Positions 1 through 9,614 are shown, counted from the first letter of the stretch. The stretch is 54,570 nucleotides of DNA from Myroides pelagicus (GCF_009711055.1 NZ_WMJY01000022.1:1-54570); one strand, 5' to 3'. A program made the numbers and translations. The notes: generated by a model not told the origin, from the sequence alone.

Positions 1-220
1 CTATGATGCCTCCGTACAGTTTTGGACTTCAGTTTGTGTTGCAACCTTATCCGATACTTTGAGCCTTATATATGGTTTCTGTTGGTCAGGTCAAGGTTTT
101 GCCGTAAGCTTCCTTCAGATTCCACCTCACGATGGACACCCTTGCTGTTGGCTAACACTTCCCACTGTAAAGGCGTGTTCGGGACTTACACCCTATAGTT
201 ATTGCCCATGCTGGGCACAC
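1..220 (-). mobile_element. Group IIC intron, 5' end (domain I), cut by the window edge
   Basis: Read on the minus strand, the intron begins at 220 with GTGTGCCC, the GUGYG boundary of group II introns. It continues with blocks typical of domain I of group IIC introns such as the Oceanobacillus intron: CTATAGGGTG..AGTCCCGAAC, CAAGGGTGTCC, GTGGAATCTGAAGGAAGC, and a GTTTGCA-like stretch near 45. Similarity is judged from memory of that intron. The rest of domain I, the other domains and any reverse transcriptase lie to the left, outside the window. The exon side (221-256) is a rho-independent terminator hairpin, the usual insertion target of group IIC introns. An open frame across it on the plus strand is a by-product of the RNA sequence. 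Confidence 0.87.
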
Positions 221-225
221 AACAG

Positions 226-256
226 AAAAGGGATACCTGGTACTGGTATCCCTTTT
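226..256 (-). terminator. Terminator of the susC-susD operon, target of the group IIC intron
   Basis: GGGATACC (230-237) pairs with GGTATCCC (245-252) around a 7-base loop, extended by A:T pairs. On the minus strand the stem is followed by TTTTCTGTT and then directly by the intron start. It lies 30 bases after the susD stop. Confidence 0.85.
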
Positions 257-286
257 TCTGAACTATAACACTATAGTATTAACTAA

Positions 287-1825
287 CTATTCTAGAGCAT
301 CGTTGAAGTCACTTTCTTTCGAAGGAGTCTTCCATGTCCAATTGTTTCCTTGTGTTGGTTCAATAGTTTTTGCTAGAGAAACGTTGTAGTTTCCTCCTTC
401 TTCCACTGACTTTCTCACAATTGCTTTATTCCAACGCTTGTGGTCAAACCAGTCAAAACCTTCTCCCCATAATTCTAATCCTCTGTATTTCACAATCTCG
501 TCAAATACTTTCGCATCAGCTACTGCATTAGCATCGTAGTTTGGATCTCTATCCTTATTTAACTCTGCTAACATTGCTTTTGCCGCTGCTGGACCTTCTG
601 TGTGTAATTTAGCTTCTGCTTCGATTAGCACCATCTCAGAAGATCTGAAATGGTTCATGTTTCCAACTCCAGGATTGTCATTGTTTTTAATTTTTAACTG
701 CATATATGCAGCTACTTTCGCATTTGATTGGAACTCATAATTATCTCTAACATACTGATCCATAGGCGATCCATTTTTAGCTACCCCAGTAGTTGCATTA
801 TAGGTACTTGCATCATATCCTGTTGGATCTAAGAACAATCCTTTGCGAATATCAGTATTAGGAATGGTCTCAAAAAACTCTTTACTAATACGCTTTGGAT
901 AGTTACGAACCGCAGAAGCGTTAGAATTATACCCAATATAAGCAAAGTAAGAGTAATAGTACAATTGCTCATCAGAAGCTCCATAACTACTCCAGATCCA
1001 CTCTCCTGTTGGATTAGAGAATCCTTTTTTATAATCAGCAACACTCATTAAAGGATAAGCTGCTCTAGCCATTGCCGCCTCAGCTTGTGCTTTTGGATAA
1101 TCTTGTTTATTCAATGCTGCACGTGCATAAATTGCATGAGCTACACTTGCATCAATTTCATAGTTTGCTTTTCTTGTGTAGTTTGCTTGGGTAAACAAGT
1201 TAATTGCCTCATCTAAGTCATCATAGATTGTCGCATATACATCTTTCATTGACGAAAGAGGTAGATCCTTATCTTGATCAGGTGTCAAACGCAATGGTAA
1301 AGCTTTAAACTCACCATTTTGTGATTTATCCCACGAGTAACCATATAACTGTACTAACATTGTATAAGCATACGCTCTATATGATAAAGCTTGTGCCTTT
1401 AAGTATTGCTTCTCAGTCACTGGCCCATCTACACCATCAATTCTCGCTACAATTTCATTGGCATTTGAGATAATCATATAGTAGTAATGCCAAGGGTAAT
1501 AGTTATAGATTGAATTAATGTTTTCATAGTACTGCCCATTGATAATCACAGCCCAACCTGCTAAATCCACTCGGAAATTTGCTCCTGGATATTCTCCGTA
1601 ATACATCTTAATAGTCCCCTCTCCATTAAATCCTTGCGATGATAAATGCTGAGTAGTCATAATCTTAGCAATACCATTGATTGCCATTTTCACATTCGCT
1701 GTTGATCCAAACGCTGTATCTGGCGATGTTTCATTAGTCGGTAAAGTATCTAAATATTCACTACTACAAGAGCCTAGTGAAATAGATGCGGCTAATAAAC
1801 AATATTTTATATATTTCATTTTCAT
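287..1825 (-). CDS. SusD/RagB family nutrient-binding outer-membrane lipoprotein
   Basis: Surface lipoprotein that should bind a glycan or other nutrient on top of its SusC partner. From the start used here (ATG at 1825) the protein has about 512 residues, normal for SusD proteins. The signal ends in LGSC, giving a lipid-modified Cys near residue 20, followed by YLDTLPTN. The middle has the Tyr- and Ala-rich helical repeats of the family, and the C-terminal part has the RGLELWGEGFDWFDHKRW block. An ATG at 1852 would overlap the susC stop and add nine residues ahead of the signal peptide. The 1825 start has AGGA about seven bases upstream and lies 13 bases after susC. No glycosidase lies nearby, so the substrate is unknown. 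Confidence 0.93.
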   Translation of the reverse strand: MKMKYIKYCLLAASISLGSCSSEYLDTLPTNETSPDTAFGSTANVKMAINGIAKIMTTQHLSSQGFNGEGTIKMYYGEYPGANFRVDLAGWAVIINGQYYENINSIYNYYPWHYYYMIISNANEIVARIDGVDGPVTEKQYLKAQALSYRAYAYTMLVQLYGYSWDKSQNGEFKALPLRLTPDQDKDLPLSSMKDVYATIYDDLDEAINLFTQANYTRKANYEIDASVAHAIYARAALNKQDYPKAQAEAAMARAAYPLMSVADYKKGFSNPTGEWIWSSYGASDEQLYYYSYFAYIGYNSNASAVRNYPKRISKEFFETIPNTDIRKGLFLDPTGYDASTYNATTGVAKNGSPMDQYVRDNYEFQSNAKVAAYMQLKIKNNDNPGVGNMNHFRSSEMVLIEAEAKLHTEGPAAAKAMLAELNKDRDPNYDANAVADAKVFDEIVKYRGLELWGEGFDWFDHKRWNKAIVRKSVEEGGNYNVSLAKTIEPTQGNNWTWKTPSKESDFNDALE

Positions 1826-1838
1826 AATATTCCTAATT

Positions 1839-4800
1839 TTAGAATCCAACATTTAATCCTAAGATAAATGTTCTTGGTGTAACATATCCGTTTCTATTAA
1901 TCCCTCCAAACGATTGTTGTGGGTTCATACCTTGTAGTTTAGAGAACGTGTATAAATTCTCTACCCCTAGGTTTAAGCTCATTTTACTAATGTTAACTTT
2001 TTTCAAGAAATCCTTTGGAAAATCATAGTTAATCGATACGTTTTTAATCACTAAGTAATCACCGTCTTGTAAGAATCTGCTTGAAGTAGCTGATGCCAAA
2101 TCATCTCTAGTATAATCTACAACAGGAATTCCATTTGGATCTAAACGATTAGCCGAATCTGCTGTCATACCCGATGGCGTTCCATCCCATGCTCCTAAAA
2201 CATCACTGTGGATAGCTCCTGGTTTAGCACTAACAGACATTAAACTAGCGTAAGCGTAGTCATATGTTTTTCCTCCGATTCCGTAAGTAAACAACCCGTT
2301 TAAAGAGAAGTTTTTATACGTTAATGTTGTAGAGAAACTACCATCTACCGTTGGAAGAGCGTTACCTGACCAATCGCGTTTAGCATAAGTTGTATGTTTT
2401 GAGTAGTACTTATCTCCTATTTGAACTAAGTACTCATCCGGCACAGCATCTTTACCTGGTGCAGAACCATTCACATTGTAAGCCTGATCATCTACTAAGT
2501 AAAGCGCATCTCCTGTTAATTGATCTACCCCTGCATATTGGTATAACCAGAAGTCATAAATACTTCTTCCCTCTACGCGTTTGTATAATCCTGAAATAAT
2601 ACCGTTTTCTCTATTCTCTGCTGGAAGAGTAACAATCTTGTTTTTCAACCAAGTTGCATTTGCTCCGATATTCCATTTCCAATCTTCAGTCTTGATTACA
2701 TCTACATCAAAAGATAATTCTAAACCATTATTCGAAATACTTCCCACGTTACTCAACACAAATGGTGAAGATTCTCCTGTTGACACAGATCCCATTGACA
2801 ATGGCATTTTCAACTCAAACAATAAGTTTTGAGAACGTTTATCAAAATACTCTACAGTTACATTTGCTCTTTTAAACAAACGAGCATCAAGACCGATGTT
2901 GAATGAAGACGACGTCTCCCACTGTAAGTCTTTATTTCCAATTTGTGATTTGTAAAGTGCAGCGTTTCCACCATTTTTCAAAATCGAATACAAGTCTTGG
3001 AATGCGTAGTAATCTGCCGCACCATCATTACCTACTTCACCATAAGAAGCTCTAAGTTTTAAATAGTCAACTGCTTTTACATCAAAGAAATCTTCATTTG
3101 TGATAATCCAGCTACCTCCAACAGACCAGAAGTTACCCCATCTATTATCTGGGTGAAACTTAGAAGAAGCATCTCTTCTGAATGATGCATCAGCGAAGTA
3201 TTTGTTTTTGTAAGAGTAGTTAGCTCTTGATAAATAACCCTCTGTTCTATATACGTTGATATAATCGTATAAGTTAGTCATATCGTTGAAATTAATCAAG
3301 TGATCTTGTCCAGCGAAATTCTCATTCCCTTTCATTGCATACAAATAATTGTACTCAGTGTGGTAATTCTCATGACCTAATAATACCTCAATACTGTGAT
3401 CTCCAAATGCTTTGTTATACGTTAATAACTGTTGAGCAGTATAGGTTTTATATCTGTAATTATTTCTTCTTGAACGTCCATTGTTACCAGCACCATCACC
3501 GATAATTGCGTTGTCATATGTTCTATTTTCTGAGTTTCTCAAACTTAAATCACCCAATACTTTGAAAGTAAAGTCGTTTAAAAATTTAAACTCTGCGAAG
3601 AACTGCCCTGCCACAGTTGTTCTATATGATTTAGACGAGTTTAACTCATTTTCCCAAATCACGTGTCTTCCTTCGTACTGCTTTCTTGAGTCATCTCCTG
3701 AATCATAGATTCTATTTCCAAACTCATCTAATACAAACTCTCCTGTAGCTGCATCGTGTTTATGCACTGGGTAAATAGGAGCTATTGTACGTGAGTACAT
3801 AAATGGATTCACATAAAGTCCTGAATCACCAGCTGAAGCTGAAAGACCATTTGACTCTTGGTGAGAAGCATTAATATTTCCTCCTACTTTTAACCATTCT
3901 CTTACTTGGTAATCTGCGTTGATACGCGCTGTAAAACGCTTGAAATCCGATTTTTTAAAATAACCTTCATTGTTTAAAAATCCAGTCGAGAAGTATGCCC
4001 CTCCTTTATCATTAGCCACACGACCACTCATATTTAAATCTTGGTAGTACCCTGTACGCTCGATTGGATCATACCAATCTAAGTCACCAGCATATCCTCC
4101 TAAAATTGAAGCATCTTGTCTTAATTGACCATTTTCAAATAATTGATCATCTGGTTGATTATAGATATTCAATCCTAAAACATTCGAAATAAGCGTAGTA
4201 TTCGCTAATTGATTAGCTTGATCTAATGTTTTACCGTCTGTAACCAATGAATTGCGGTAACCTTTCCACATTACATTCATAAAATCATTAGCTCCTAGGC
4301 GATCATATTCTTTAATTCCACGGTTATACAACCCTTGTTTAATATTTACATTAAAGAACCCCGCTCCTTTTGATGCTTTCTTAGTTGTGATCAACACTAC
4401 CCCATTCGATGCTCTATTACCATATAAAGTAGAAGAAGACGCATCTTTTAACACAGACATACTCTCGATATCATTTGGGTTCAAATCAGAAATATTTCCT
4501 CCAAATGGCACTCCGTCAACTACGATTAATGGATCGTTACCACCACTAGTTAAAGAAGAGAATCCACGAATACGGATAGTTGGCTCAGCACCTGGTTGTC
4601 CAGAAGTATTATTTACACGGATACCTGCTGCAGCTCCTTCTAATGCTCCTAAAGCATTGGTCGCTGGTCTTTTTGCTATTTCATCTGGCTTAACCATTGC
4701 TACGGCACCAGTCACAGCTTCTTTTGAAGTAGTACCATATGCTACTACTACAATATCATCTAATACTTGATCGTCTGTCTTCATAACAATGCGATACGTA

Positions 4801-5063
4801 TTATCTTTTCCTATTTTTATTTGCTGTGATTGATAGAATACATAAGACACCGCTAAAGTCTGTCCTTCTGTCACCTGTAGGGAGAAAGCACCATTCTCAT
4901 CCGCTCCTACTCCTTTATCTGTACCTTGTATTAAGACAGTTGCACCGATTAATGGAAGACCATCTTGATCGACGATTACTCCGTTGATCATCTTCTTGTC
5001 TTGTGCAACTACTATACTTGATATCAGAAACAACATCGCAGTAAAGTAATTTTTTGTTTTCAT
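1839..5063 (-). CDS. SusC/RagA family TonB-linked outer-membrane receptor
   Basis: TonB-dependent transporter of 1074 residues that imports the ligand captured by the SusD protein encoded just downstream. Order of parts: signal peptide ending near VVAQ; a carboxypeptidase-regulatory-like domain (about 25-95, GVIVDQDGLPLIGATVLIQG); the plug (about 110-235) with RIRGFSSL, PLIVVDGVPFGG and DIESMSVLKDASSSTLYGNRA, typical SusC signatures; then a long beta-barrel ending in Phe. The first gene of a two-gene operon, it is preceded by a consensus-like promoter. No sigma/anti-sigma pair is visible beside it, so control by such a pair is not supported here. Ligand unknown. Confidence 0.95.
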   Translation of the reverse strand: MKTKNYFTAMLFLISSIVVAQDKKMINGVIVDQDGLPLIGATVLIQGTDKGVGADENGAFSLQVTEGQTLAVSYVFYQSQQIKIGKDNTYRIVMKTDDQVLDDIVVVAYGTTSKEAVTGAVAMVKPDEIAKRPATNALGALEGAAAGIRVNNTSGQPGAEPTIRIRGFSSLTSGGNDPLIVVDGVPFGGNISDLNPNDIESMSVLKDASSSTLYGNRASNGVVLITTKKASKGAGFFNVNIKQGLYNRGIKEYDRLGANDFMNVMWKGYRNSLVTDGKTLDQANQLANTTLISNVLGLNIYNQPDDQLFENGQLRQDASILGGYAGDLDWYDPIERTGYYQDLNMSGRVANDKGGAYFSTGFLNNEGYFKKSDFKRFTARINADYQVREWLKVGGNINASHQESNGLSASAGDSGLYVNPFMYSRTIAPIYPVHKHDAATGEFVLDEFGNRIYDSGDDSRKQYEGRHVIWENELNSSKSYRTTVAGQFFAEFKFLNDFTFKVLGDLSLRNSENRTYDNAIIGDGAGNNGRSRRNNYRYKTYTAQQLLTYNKAFGDHSIEVLLGHENYHTEYNYLYAMKGNENFAGQDHLINFNDMTNLYDYINVYRTEGYLSRANYSYKNKYFADASFRRDASSKFHPDNRWGNFWSVGGSWIITNEDFFDVKAVDYLKLRASYGEVGNDGAADYYAFQDLYSILKNGGNAALYKSQIGNKDLQWETSSSFNIGLDARLFKRANVTVEYFDKRSQNLLFELKMPLSMGSVSTGESSPFVLSNVGSISNNGLELSFDVDVIKTEDWKWNIGANATWLKNKIVTLPAENRENGIISGLYKRVEGRSIYDFWLYQYAGVDQLTGDALYLVDDQAYNVNGSAPGKDAVPDEYLVQIGDKYYSKHTTYAKRDWSGNALPTVDGSFSTTLTYKNFSLNGLFTYGIGGKTYDYAYASLMSVSAKPGAIHSDVLGAWDGTPSGMTADSANRLDPNGIPVVDYTRDDLASATSSRFLQDGDYLVIKNVSINYDFPKDFLKKVNISKMSLNLGVENLYTFSKLQGMNPQQSFGGINRNGYVTPRTFILGLNVGF

Positions 5064-5093
5064 AAGGTTTATATTTAGTTAATTTTAACTTTG

Positions 5094-5126
5094 GCAATAT
5101 AGCATAATTTCAAGCAATATTACAAA
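5094..5126 (-). promoter_or_regulatory. Putative Bacteroidota promoter of susC-susD
   Basis: On the minus strand TTTG (5126-5123) is followed after 21 bases by TATATTGC (5101-5094), close to the TTTG / TAnnTTTG consensus. It lies about 30 bases before the susC start. The same 21-base spacing occurs in front of the DUF4876 operon. Confidence 0.5.
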
Positions 5127-5930
5127 CCTATTATAACTGAAAAGACACAAAAATTACATAAAATAAAATTACATGTTAATTTTATAAACTAAAACACAAA
5201 TTAACCCACATTAAAACAGTGCTTTTATTAAAACTTTAACTAAGTAGAGGTGTAATTTTATACATTTTAAAATAACAAAAAGCAAAAAACAAACATTAAC
5301 TCTATGTTAATATTCAATTATTGAAAGTATTTATTAGCGATTAAAATCATTATAAAGCCTAATAAGAAAAACCTATACTAAAAAATCAACAATTACGAGT
5401 ATTGTATTTCCTCTTAAAAAACTTACTTTTCTATCGCTGTTTCTCATTACAAAATCTTTGAATAATATAACTTCAATCCGTCATTTTTATATAAGTTATC
5501 CTTTTTTATTATACGGTAATTAGTTTCAAAAAAAAGACTAGAAGCTAATCATACTAAGCCTTATCTCAATTATAGTAACACTTTACCTAGCCTTATTCTT
5601 ATCCATTTGTCTATCTCTTCGAGATCCTCCTAAAGAACAAGTAGAATATAAATCTGTCTATTCACTACAATCGCAATACAAACTATGCTTCACTTTCCAG
5701 CAAAAAAACGAACAAATGATACCCAACAAAACAATATATACTACATGACAGAAATAGACACTAAAAAGGAAGCCATCAAAAAGCAGCAATAAACTTAAGC
5801 GCCTTGATAATTCCAGTTCTTTTAGACTAATAGAGTACCCAAAACAATGGTATTTCTTACCAAGTTTCTGCTATAGGTGCAGTACGCTACACGTATAGGT
5901 CAAGAAAACACCCATACAAGAGAATGATAA
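5127..5930. other. AT-rich spacer without a recognisable gene
   Basis: No reading frame with protein-like composition was found on either strand. A short plus-strand stretch near 5744-5840 reads like the start of a decayed small protein (MTEIDTKKEAIKK, then stops and frame changes), but I cannot name it. The base composition and density of stops suggest old, decayed sequence between the susC promoter and the porin remnant. Confidence 0.4.
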
Positions 5931-6060
5931 AAAGCAAAATAGCCGTTTTAAAACTCAATATATTACAATTGACATATTAACCTATAAAACAAATAATGGA
6001 GCGACTAAACATACAACAATCTTTCTGTCGTATCATTAACCATACTTATGGTGTTTTTTA
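5931..6060 (-). pseudogene. Remnant of the 3' end of a second porin gene
   Basis: This stretch repeats the end and 3' flank of the porin gene at 6981. Bases 5931-5990 match 6930-6989 at 55 of 60 positions by hand alignment. Further in, the decayed coding part still reads VAPLFVL-stop where the intact gene reads VAPLLIL-stop, and KNTI where the gene reads KNTI, with a one-base frameshift between the two. Only about 35 codons can be aligned; the rest of the copy is gone. The terminator hairpin of the intact gene has kept only one arm here. The neighbouring 6061-6238 holds nothing I can identify. Confidence 0.7.
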
Positions 6061-6238
6061 TAATTCAACAGAATTCATTTTTTCTTTGAATAATACACTT
6101 TTAAAAAATCTACCACACCAGCAATTAGTCATTTGTCAAATAAATACATCTATTTTATTCGCATAAACAAAGATTATATGGCTAATTACTACAACAAATT
6201 CACCTATTAAACAAAAAAGCAGTTTCTCTACAAAAGAA

Positions 6239-6709
6239 TCAGTCCCATATCATCGGACGATCCACATTCATCGCTCGAAGATAAGCCGTAAACTGTCCTG
6301 CATGTACCGATTCGTGATAACCAATGCGCAATAAATACTGTCCCAATGGCTTTAAAAGATTATTACCTGGGTGAATTATCTGTTTATTTAATAAATCATC
6401 TGATGAGAACTGCTGTATCGCCTCCAAAAAAAGTTGTCGATAAGGCTGAGCAAAAACCAATTCATCTGCAATAGACTCAAACGGTCTTCCCTCCCATGGA
6501 GTTTGATAATTGGACATATCTTCACCTGTGATGATTTTAGTCCAACCATAGTCCGCCTCTAACACATGCCTAACCATTTCGATAGCAGTCATAGCCTCAG
6601 GGTCTGGCTTCCAAAAATAATATTGTGCAGGAAGAGCTTCCCATAACATTATACTTCTTCTTCGGATCTCTTCCAAATTCAAAATAATCAAATCCCTTGA
6701 ATTCATCAT
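6239..6709 (-). CDS. DinB-family (four-helix, metal-binding) protein
   Basis: A 156-residue protein of the DinB/YfiT fold, a four-helix bundle that usually holds a divalent metal by three His. Candidate ligands are visible: the His of VRHVLEADYGW (near residue 48) and the two His of YHESVHAGQF (near 132 and 136). Family members include bacillithiol or mycothiol transferases and damage-induced proteins, so the substrate cannot be told from sequence. It stands alone: 271 bases separate it from the porin gene upstream, which has its own terminator. No transmembrane or signal segment. Confidence 0.8.
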   Translation of the reverse strand: MMNSRDLIILNLEEIRRRSIMLWEALPAQYYFWKPDPEAMTAIEMVRHVLEADYGWTKIITGEDMSNYQTPWEGRPFESIADELVFAQPYRQLFLEAIQQFSSDDLLNKQIIHPGNNLLKPLGQYLLRIGYHESVHAGQFTAYLRAMNVDRPMIWD

Positions 6710-6912
6710 ATTACTTTTTTTAATTTATACTAATCGCATTTGGTATACATAGAAAGTGATTCTATTTTCAACAATACCTTTTAAAGTCAAGCAACTTCAA
6801 CCTCTACTCTAAGTTTCAGTTTAACGAAGATACAATATTAATAGTTTTCACTCCATAAGAAGTCCCTCAAAATCAAAGCAGAACACCAGCACTACTATAG
6901 GATATTTAAATA

Positions 6913-6948
6913 AAAACGGCTATTTCACAAAAGCGAAATAGCCGTTTT
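6913..6948 (-). terminator. Terminator after the porin gene
   Basis: AAAACGGCTATTTC (6913-6926) pairs with GAAATAGCCGTTTT (6935-6948). On the minus strand the stem is followed by a short T run. It ends the aspA-ansB-dcu-porin transcript. Confidence 0.85.
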
Positions 6949-6980
6949 AAAACTCAATATATTACAATTTGCATATTAGC

Positions 6981-8162
6981 CTATAAAATTAATAATGGAG
7001 CTACAAAACCTACAGAAAGTCTTCCTGTATTGTAGTTTTCTAGACCTATTGTATTTTTAGCATAATCTGAGTAGTTGTAGTAACGTCCTACGTAAGTAAC
7101 AAAGAAACGCACATTCAAGTCTTTGAATGGAATGTATTGTACTTCAGGAATAAATCCATAAGCCGTACGCATGTGATTTGTACCACTATCCGGACCCGTT
7201 ACGTTTTTACCATAAGCATCACTAGTCATCACGCTCAACATCAAGTTCCACTTAGGTGTAGGCATATACTCCATACGTACCCAATGCTCCATATAAGAAG
7301 TATCTTGTGCCGCTTCACCATTTAACTGATCACTCAACATACCTGTCACCAAACCTTTTCTATCAATTCCTTCATTCGAATATTTGAAGTCATACATGAT
7401 TTTCAGTTTGTCATCTTGGTATTTATGACCTAATGAATAGTAGTTCATTCCTTTGTTTTTAGCTTCTTGGAAGTAGCTGTAACTATAAATAGTCTCGAAT
7501 TTACCACCAAAAAAACTACCTCTCCAGTTAGTCACATAAGCCATAGCTGTCTTAGACTCTTCAACTCCAGCAGGAATAGATGCTCCATAGATCGAATTAA
7601 AATTACTGTTACGCGCATTTAATACTTGAAATCCTAAAGAGTGATTAGCGTTTAATTTTTGATTAACAGCTACCCCAGTAAGAAAGTTGTCCGCATACTC
7701 CAAGATATCATTGTACTCTACGATATCAATTGGGTTAAGGTCAAATTCATACCCTCCCCAATCAGCGCTCATCTTACCAAGCATGATTTGAGTATTTGGC
7801 GTAACATCTACACCAATGAAAGCTAAGTCAGTAGAACGTGCAATATGATCTCTATCGGCTGGTTCTTTACTTTTAGTATAGCGGTCTCTAAATCTAAAGT
7901 ACACTTTGTCGTGGATTTTACCTTTAATTTCTAGACGACCTTGGTTATTATTAAACGCCGAATTCATGTGATTTCCATCGGTAAACTGATTGTCTAATCC
8001 AAAACGCATATTAAAGATCACATCAACGTTCTTTAATAGATTTTGTCTTTCTGTTGGGATAATCGGCTTAGCGATAGTATCATTACTCGATTGCTTCTCT
8101 AAGGCCTGGCCAAACATAGCAGCTTGCCCCATAATAGCCATGATTAATAATAATTTTTTCAT
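6981..8162 (-). CDS. Outer-membrane porin of the aspartate/fumarate operon
   Basis: Predicted 16-strand-type outer-membrane channel of the phosphate-selective-porin-like group (about 393 residues from ATG 8162). The signal peptide is MKKLLLIMAIMGQAAMFGQA; the mature part alternates polar and aromatic residues (RFRDRYTKSKEP, LGKMSADWGGYEFDLNPIDIVEY, MYDFKYSNEGID) as in beta-barrels. The last gene of the cluster, it follows the Dcu transporter within about two dozen bases, so a role in letting asparagine or dicarboxylates across the outer membrane is likely (inference). An in-frame ATG at 8183 would add seven residues before the signal and leave only two bases after the Dcu stop. A decayed paralogue lies at 5931-6060. 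Confidence 0.8.
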   Translation of the reverse strand: MKKLLLIMAIMGQAAMFGQALEKQSSNDTIAKPIIPTERQNLLKNVDVIFNMRFGLDNQFTDGNHMNSAFNNNQGRLEIKGKIHDKVYFRFRDRYTKSKEPADRDHIARSTDLAFIGVDVTPNTQIMLGKMSADWGGYEFDLNPIDIVEYNDILEYADNFLTGVAVNQKLNANHSLGFQVLNARNSNFNSIYGASIPAGVEESKTAMAYVTNWRGSFFGGKFETIYSYSYFQEAKNKGMNYYSLGHKYQDDKLKIMYDFKYSNEGIDRKGLVTGMLSDQLNGEAAQDTSYMEHWVRMEYMPTPKWNLMLSVMTSDAYGKNVTGPDSGTNHMRTAYGFIPEVQYIPFKDLNVRFFVTYVGRYYNYSDYAKNTIGLENYNTGRLSVGFVAPLLIL

Positions 8163-8185
8163 GTTATGATTTTTTTTATTCACTA

Positions 8186-9532
8186 TTACATTACAAAGGA
8201 ACCAATCAAGAAGCCGGCAGCTATCGCTACCACAATGGCTACAATTCCTGGTACCATAAAACTGTGGTTGACCACAAACTTTCCAATCTTAGTACTTCCG
8301 GTACGGTCAAAGTTGATTGCAGCCAAAAGAGTTGGATAACCTGGTAATACAAAGTCAGAATTCACAGCAGGGAAAATTGCAATCAGTGCTGGATTTGACA
8401 ATCCTAGTGCCATACCTAATGGCATCATTGTTTTGGTAGTAGCCGCTTGACTAAACATCAGTGCTCCTAAGATGAACACGGCGATGGCGAATGTCCACGG
8501 GTAAAGTGTTACTACTTCTTGTAAGAAGCCTTGAATTTCCACTTTATTGTGACTCATAAAAGTAGCACTCATCCAAACCACACCGAAGACAGAAACAACA
8601 GCAGTAGCCATCGAACTAAACAAGCTTACCTGTGTTACTTTTACTGCACTTGTTTTGGTAAGTAAAAGCATCGCAGCTGAAGCTGTTAGTGTAACCATAC
8701 AAATTACAGCTACCATCTGAAGTTCTCCATTGGCTTTCATAATTAAGCTAGCTGAACCCGCTTCGAATGTAGGCAATAAACTAGGAAATGCTCCTGCTAC
8801 AACAATCATCAATACAGCTATTGAAAAAATGATAACAGATAGTTTAGCCCCTTTGCTAATTTGTTTTTGCTGACCTTCATCACCAGAGTCTAAACTCGCT
8901 GCAAAAGCAGGGTCTTTCATTTTTTCTAAGAAGATTGGATCTTCATTAAGCTCTTTACCTTTTTTAAGCACCACCAAACACGAAATCAATATTCCGATCA
9001 AACAAGCAGGAATACAGACTTTCATAATGTCGATTAGCGCTCCTGGATACCCTAGGATACCTGCACCTGCAAAAGCAGCAGTAGCAGCACTCATCGGACT
9101 ACCTGTAATGGCCAAGTGAGAGGCAATAACCGACACACTTAGTGGACGCTCTGGACGGATACGCTTTTTGGCAGCTACCTCAGAGATAATAGGTAATAAC
9201 GAATATAAAAGGTGGGCAGTACCTGCGAATAAACAGAAAAAATACACTGTAAATGGCGCAATGAATACGATTTTAGAAGGATTTGAACGAATCACTTTTT
9301 CTGCCAAATGCACTAAGTAGTCTAGTCCTCCACAGGCTTGCAAAGTCGCAGCCGTAGTCACAATAGCCATAATAACAAGCATCACATCTATCGGTGGATC
9401 GCCTGGGCGCATATTAAAGAAGAAAACAAAGATGATAAGTCCAACCATCCCCATCACACCTAGACCAATTCCTTTCATTTGAGAGCCAATTAAAATCATG
9501 GCTATCAATATTATAAACTGTATTAACAACAT
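8186..9532 (-). CDS. Anaerobic C4-dicarboxylate transporter, DcuA/DcuB type
   Basis: Inner-membrane carrier of 448 residues, the usual length for DcuA/DcuB (about 435-446 in E. coli). It has around ten to twelve hydrophobic segments and family blocks such as FAGTAHLLYSLLPII, ASHLAITGSPMSAATAAF and LPGYPTLLAAINFDRTGSTKIG. These carriers exchange fumarate, malate, aspartate and succinate, typically during fumarate respiration. Its place between asparaginase/aspartase and a porin fits uptake of aspartate or fumarate against succinate efflux. A hairpin with a T run lies between ansB and this gene, so it may be expressed below the upstream genes or have its own control. DcuA and DcuB cannot be told apart here. 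Confidence 0.92.
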   Translation of the reverse strand: MLLIQFIILIAMILIGSQMKGIGLGVMGMVGLIIFVFFFNMRPGDPPIDVMLVIMAIVTTAATLQACGGLDYLVHLAEKVIRSNPSKIVFIAPFTVYFFCLFAGTAHLLYSLLPIISEVAAKKRIRPERPLSVSVIASHLAITGSPMSAATAAFAGAGILGYPGALIDIMKVCIPACLIGILISCLVVLKKGKELNEDPIFLEKMKDPAFAASLDSGDEGQQKQISKGAKLSVIIFSIAVLMIVVAGAFPSLLPTFEAGSASLIMKANGELQMVAVICMVTLTASAAMLLLTKTSAVKVTQVSLFSSMATAVVSVFGVVWMSATFMSHNKVEIQGFLQEVVTLYPWTFAIAVFILGALMFSQAATTKTMMPLGMALGLSNPALIAIFPAVNSDFVLPGYPTLLAAINFDRTGSTKIGKFVVNHSFMVPGIVAIVVAIAAGFLIGSFVM

Positions 9533-9566
9533 AATGTATCAGTTTAATCACACCTTATAAGGGAAT

Positions 9567-9614
9567 AAAAAAAGGAGCCTGCACGAATAAAATTCACGCA
9601 TTTGTGCTCCTTTT
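9567..9614 (-). terminator. Hairpin between ansB and the dcu gene, possible attenuator
   Basis: GGAG..GCAC (from 9574) pairs imperfectly with GTGCTCC (9604-9610). T-rich flanks lie on both sides, so it could work in either direction. In the minus direction it would end or reduce the aspA-ansB transcript before dcu and the porin. Confidence 0.6.

Noticed and set aside
59..268. Open frame with Cys- and Pro-rich protein on the plus strand
   Set aside because: It is antisense to a group IIC intron domain I and to a terminator; the sequence is explained by RNA structure.
829..1044. Short frames inside and opposite susD, susC and other large genes
   Set aside because: They are shadows of well-supported genes in other frames and have no features of their own.
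5744..5840. Decayed small gene starting MTEIDTKKEAIKK
   Set aside because: Too short and too many stops to name a family; mentioned only as part of the spacer.
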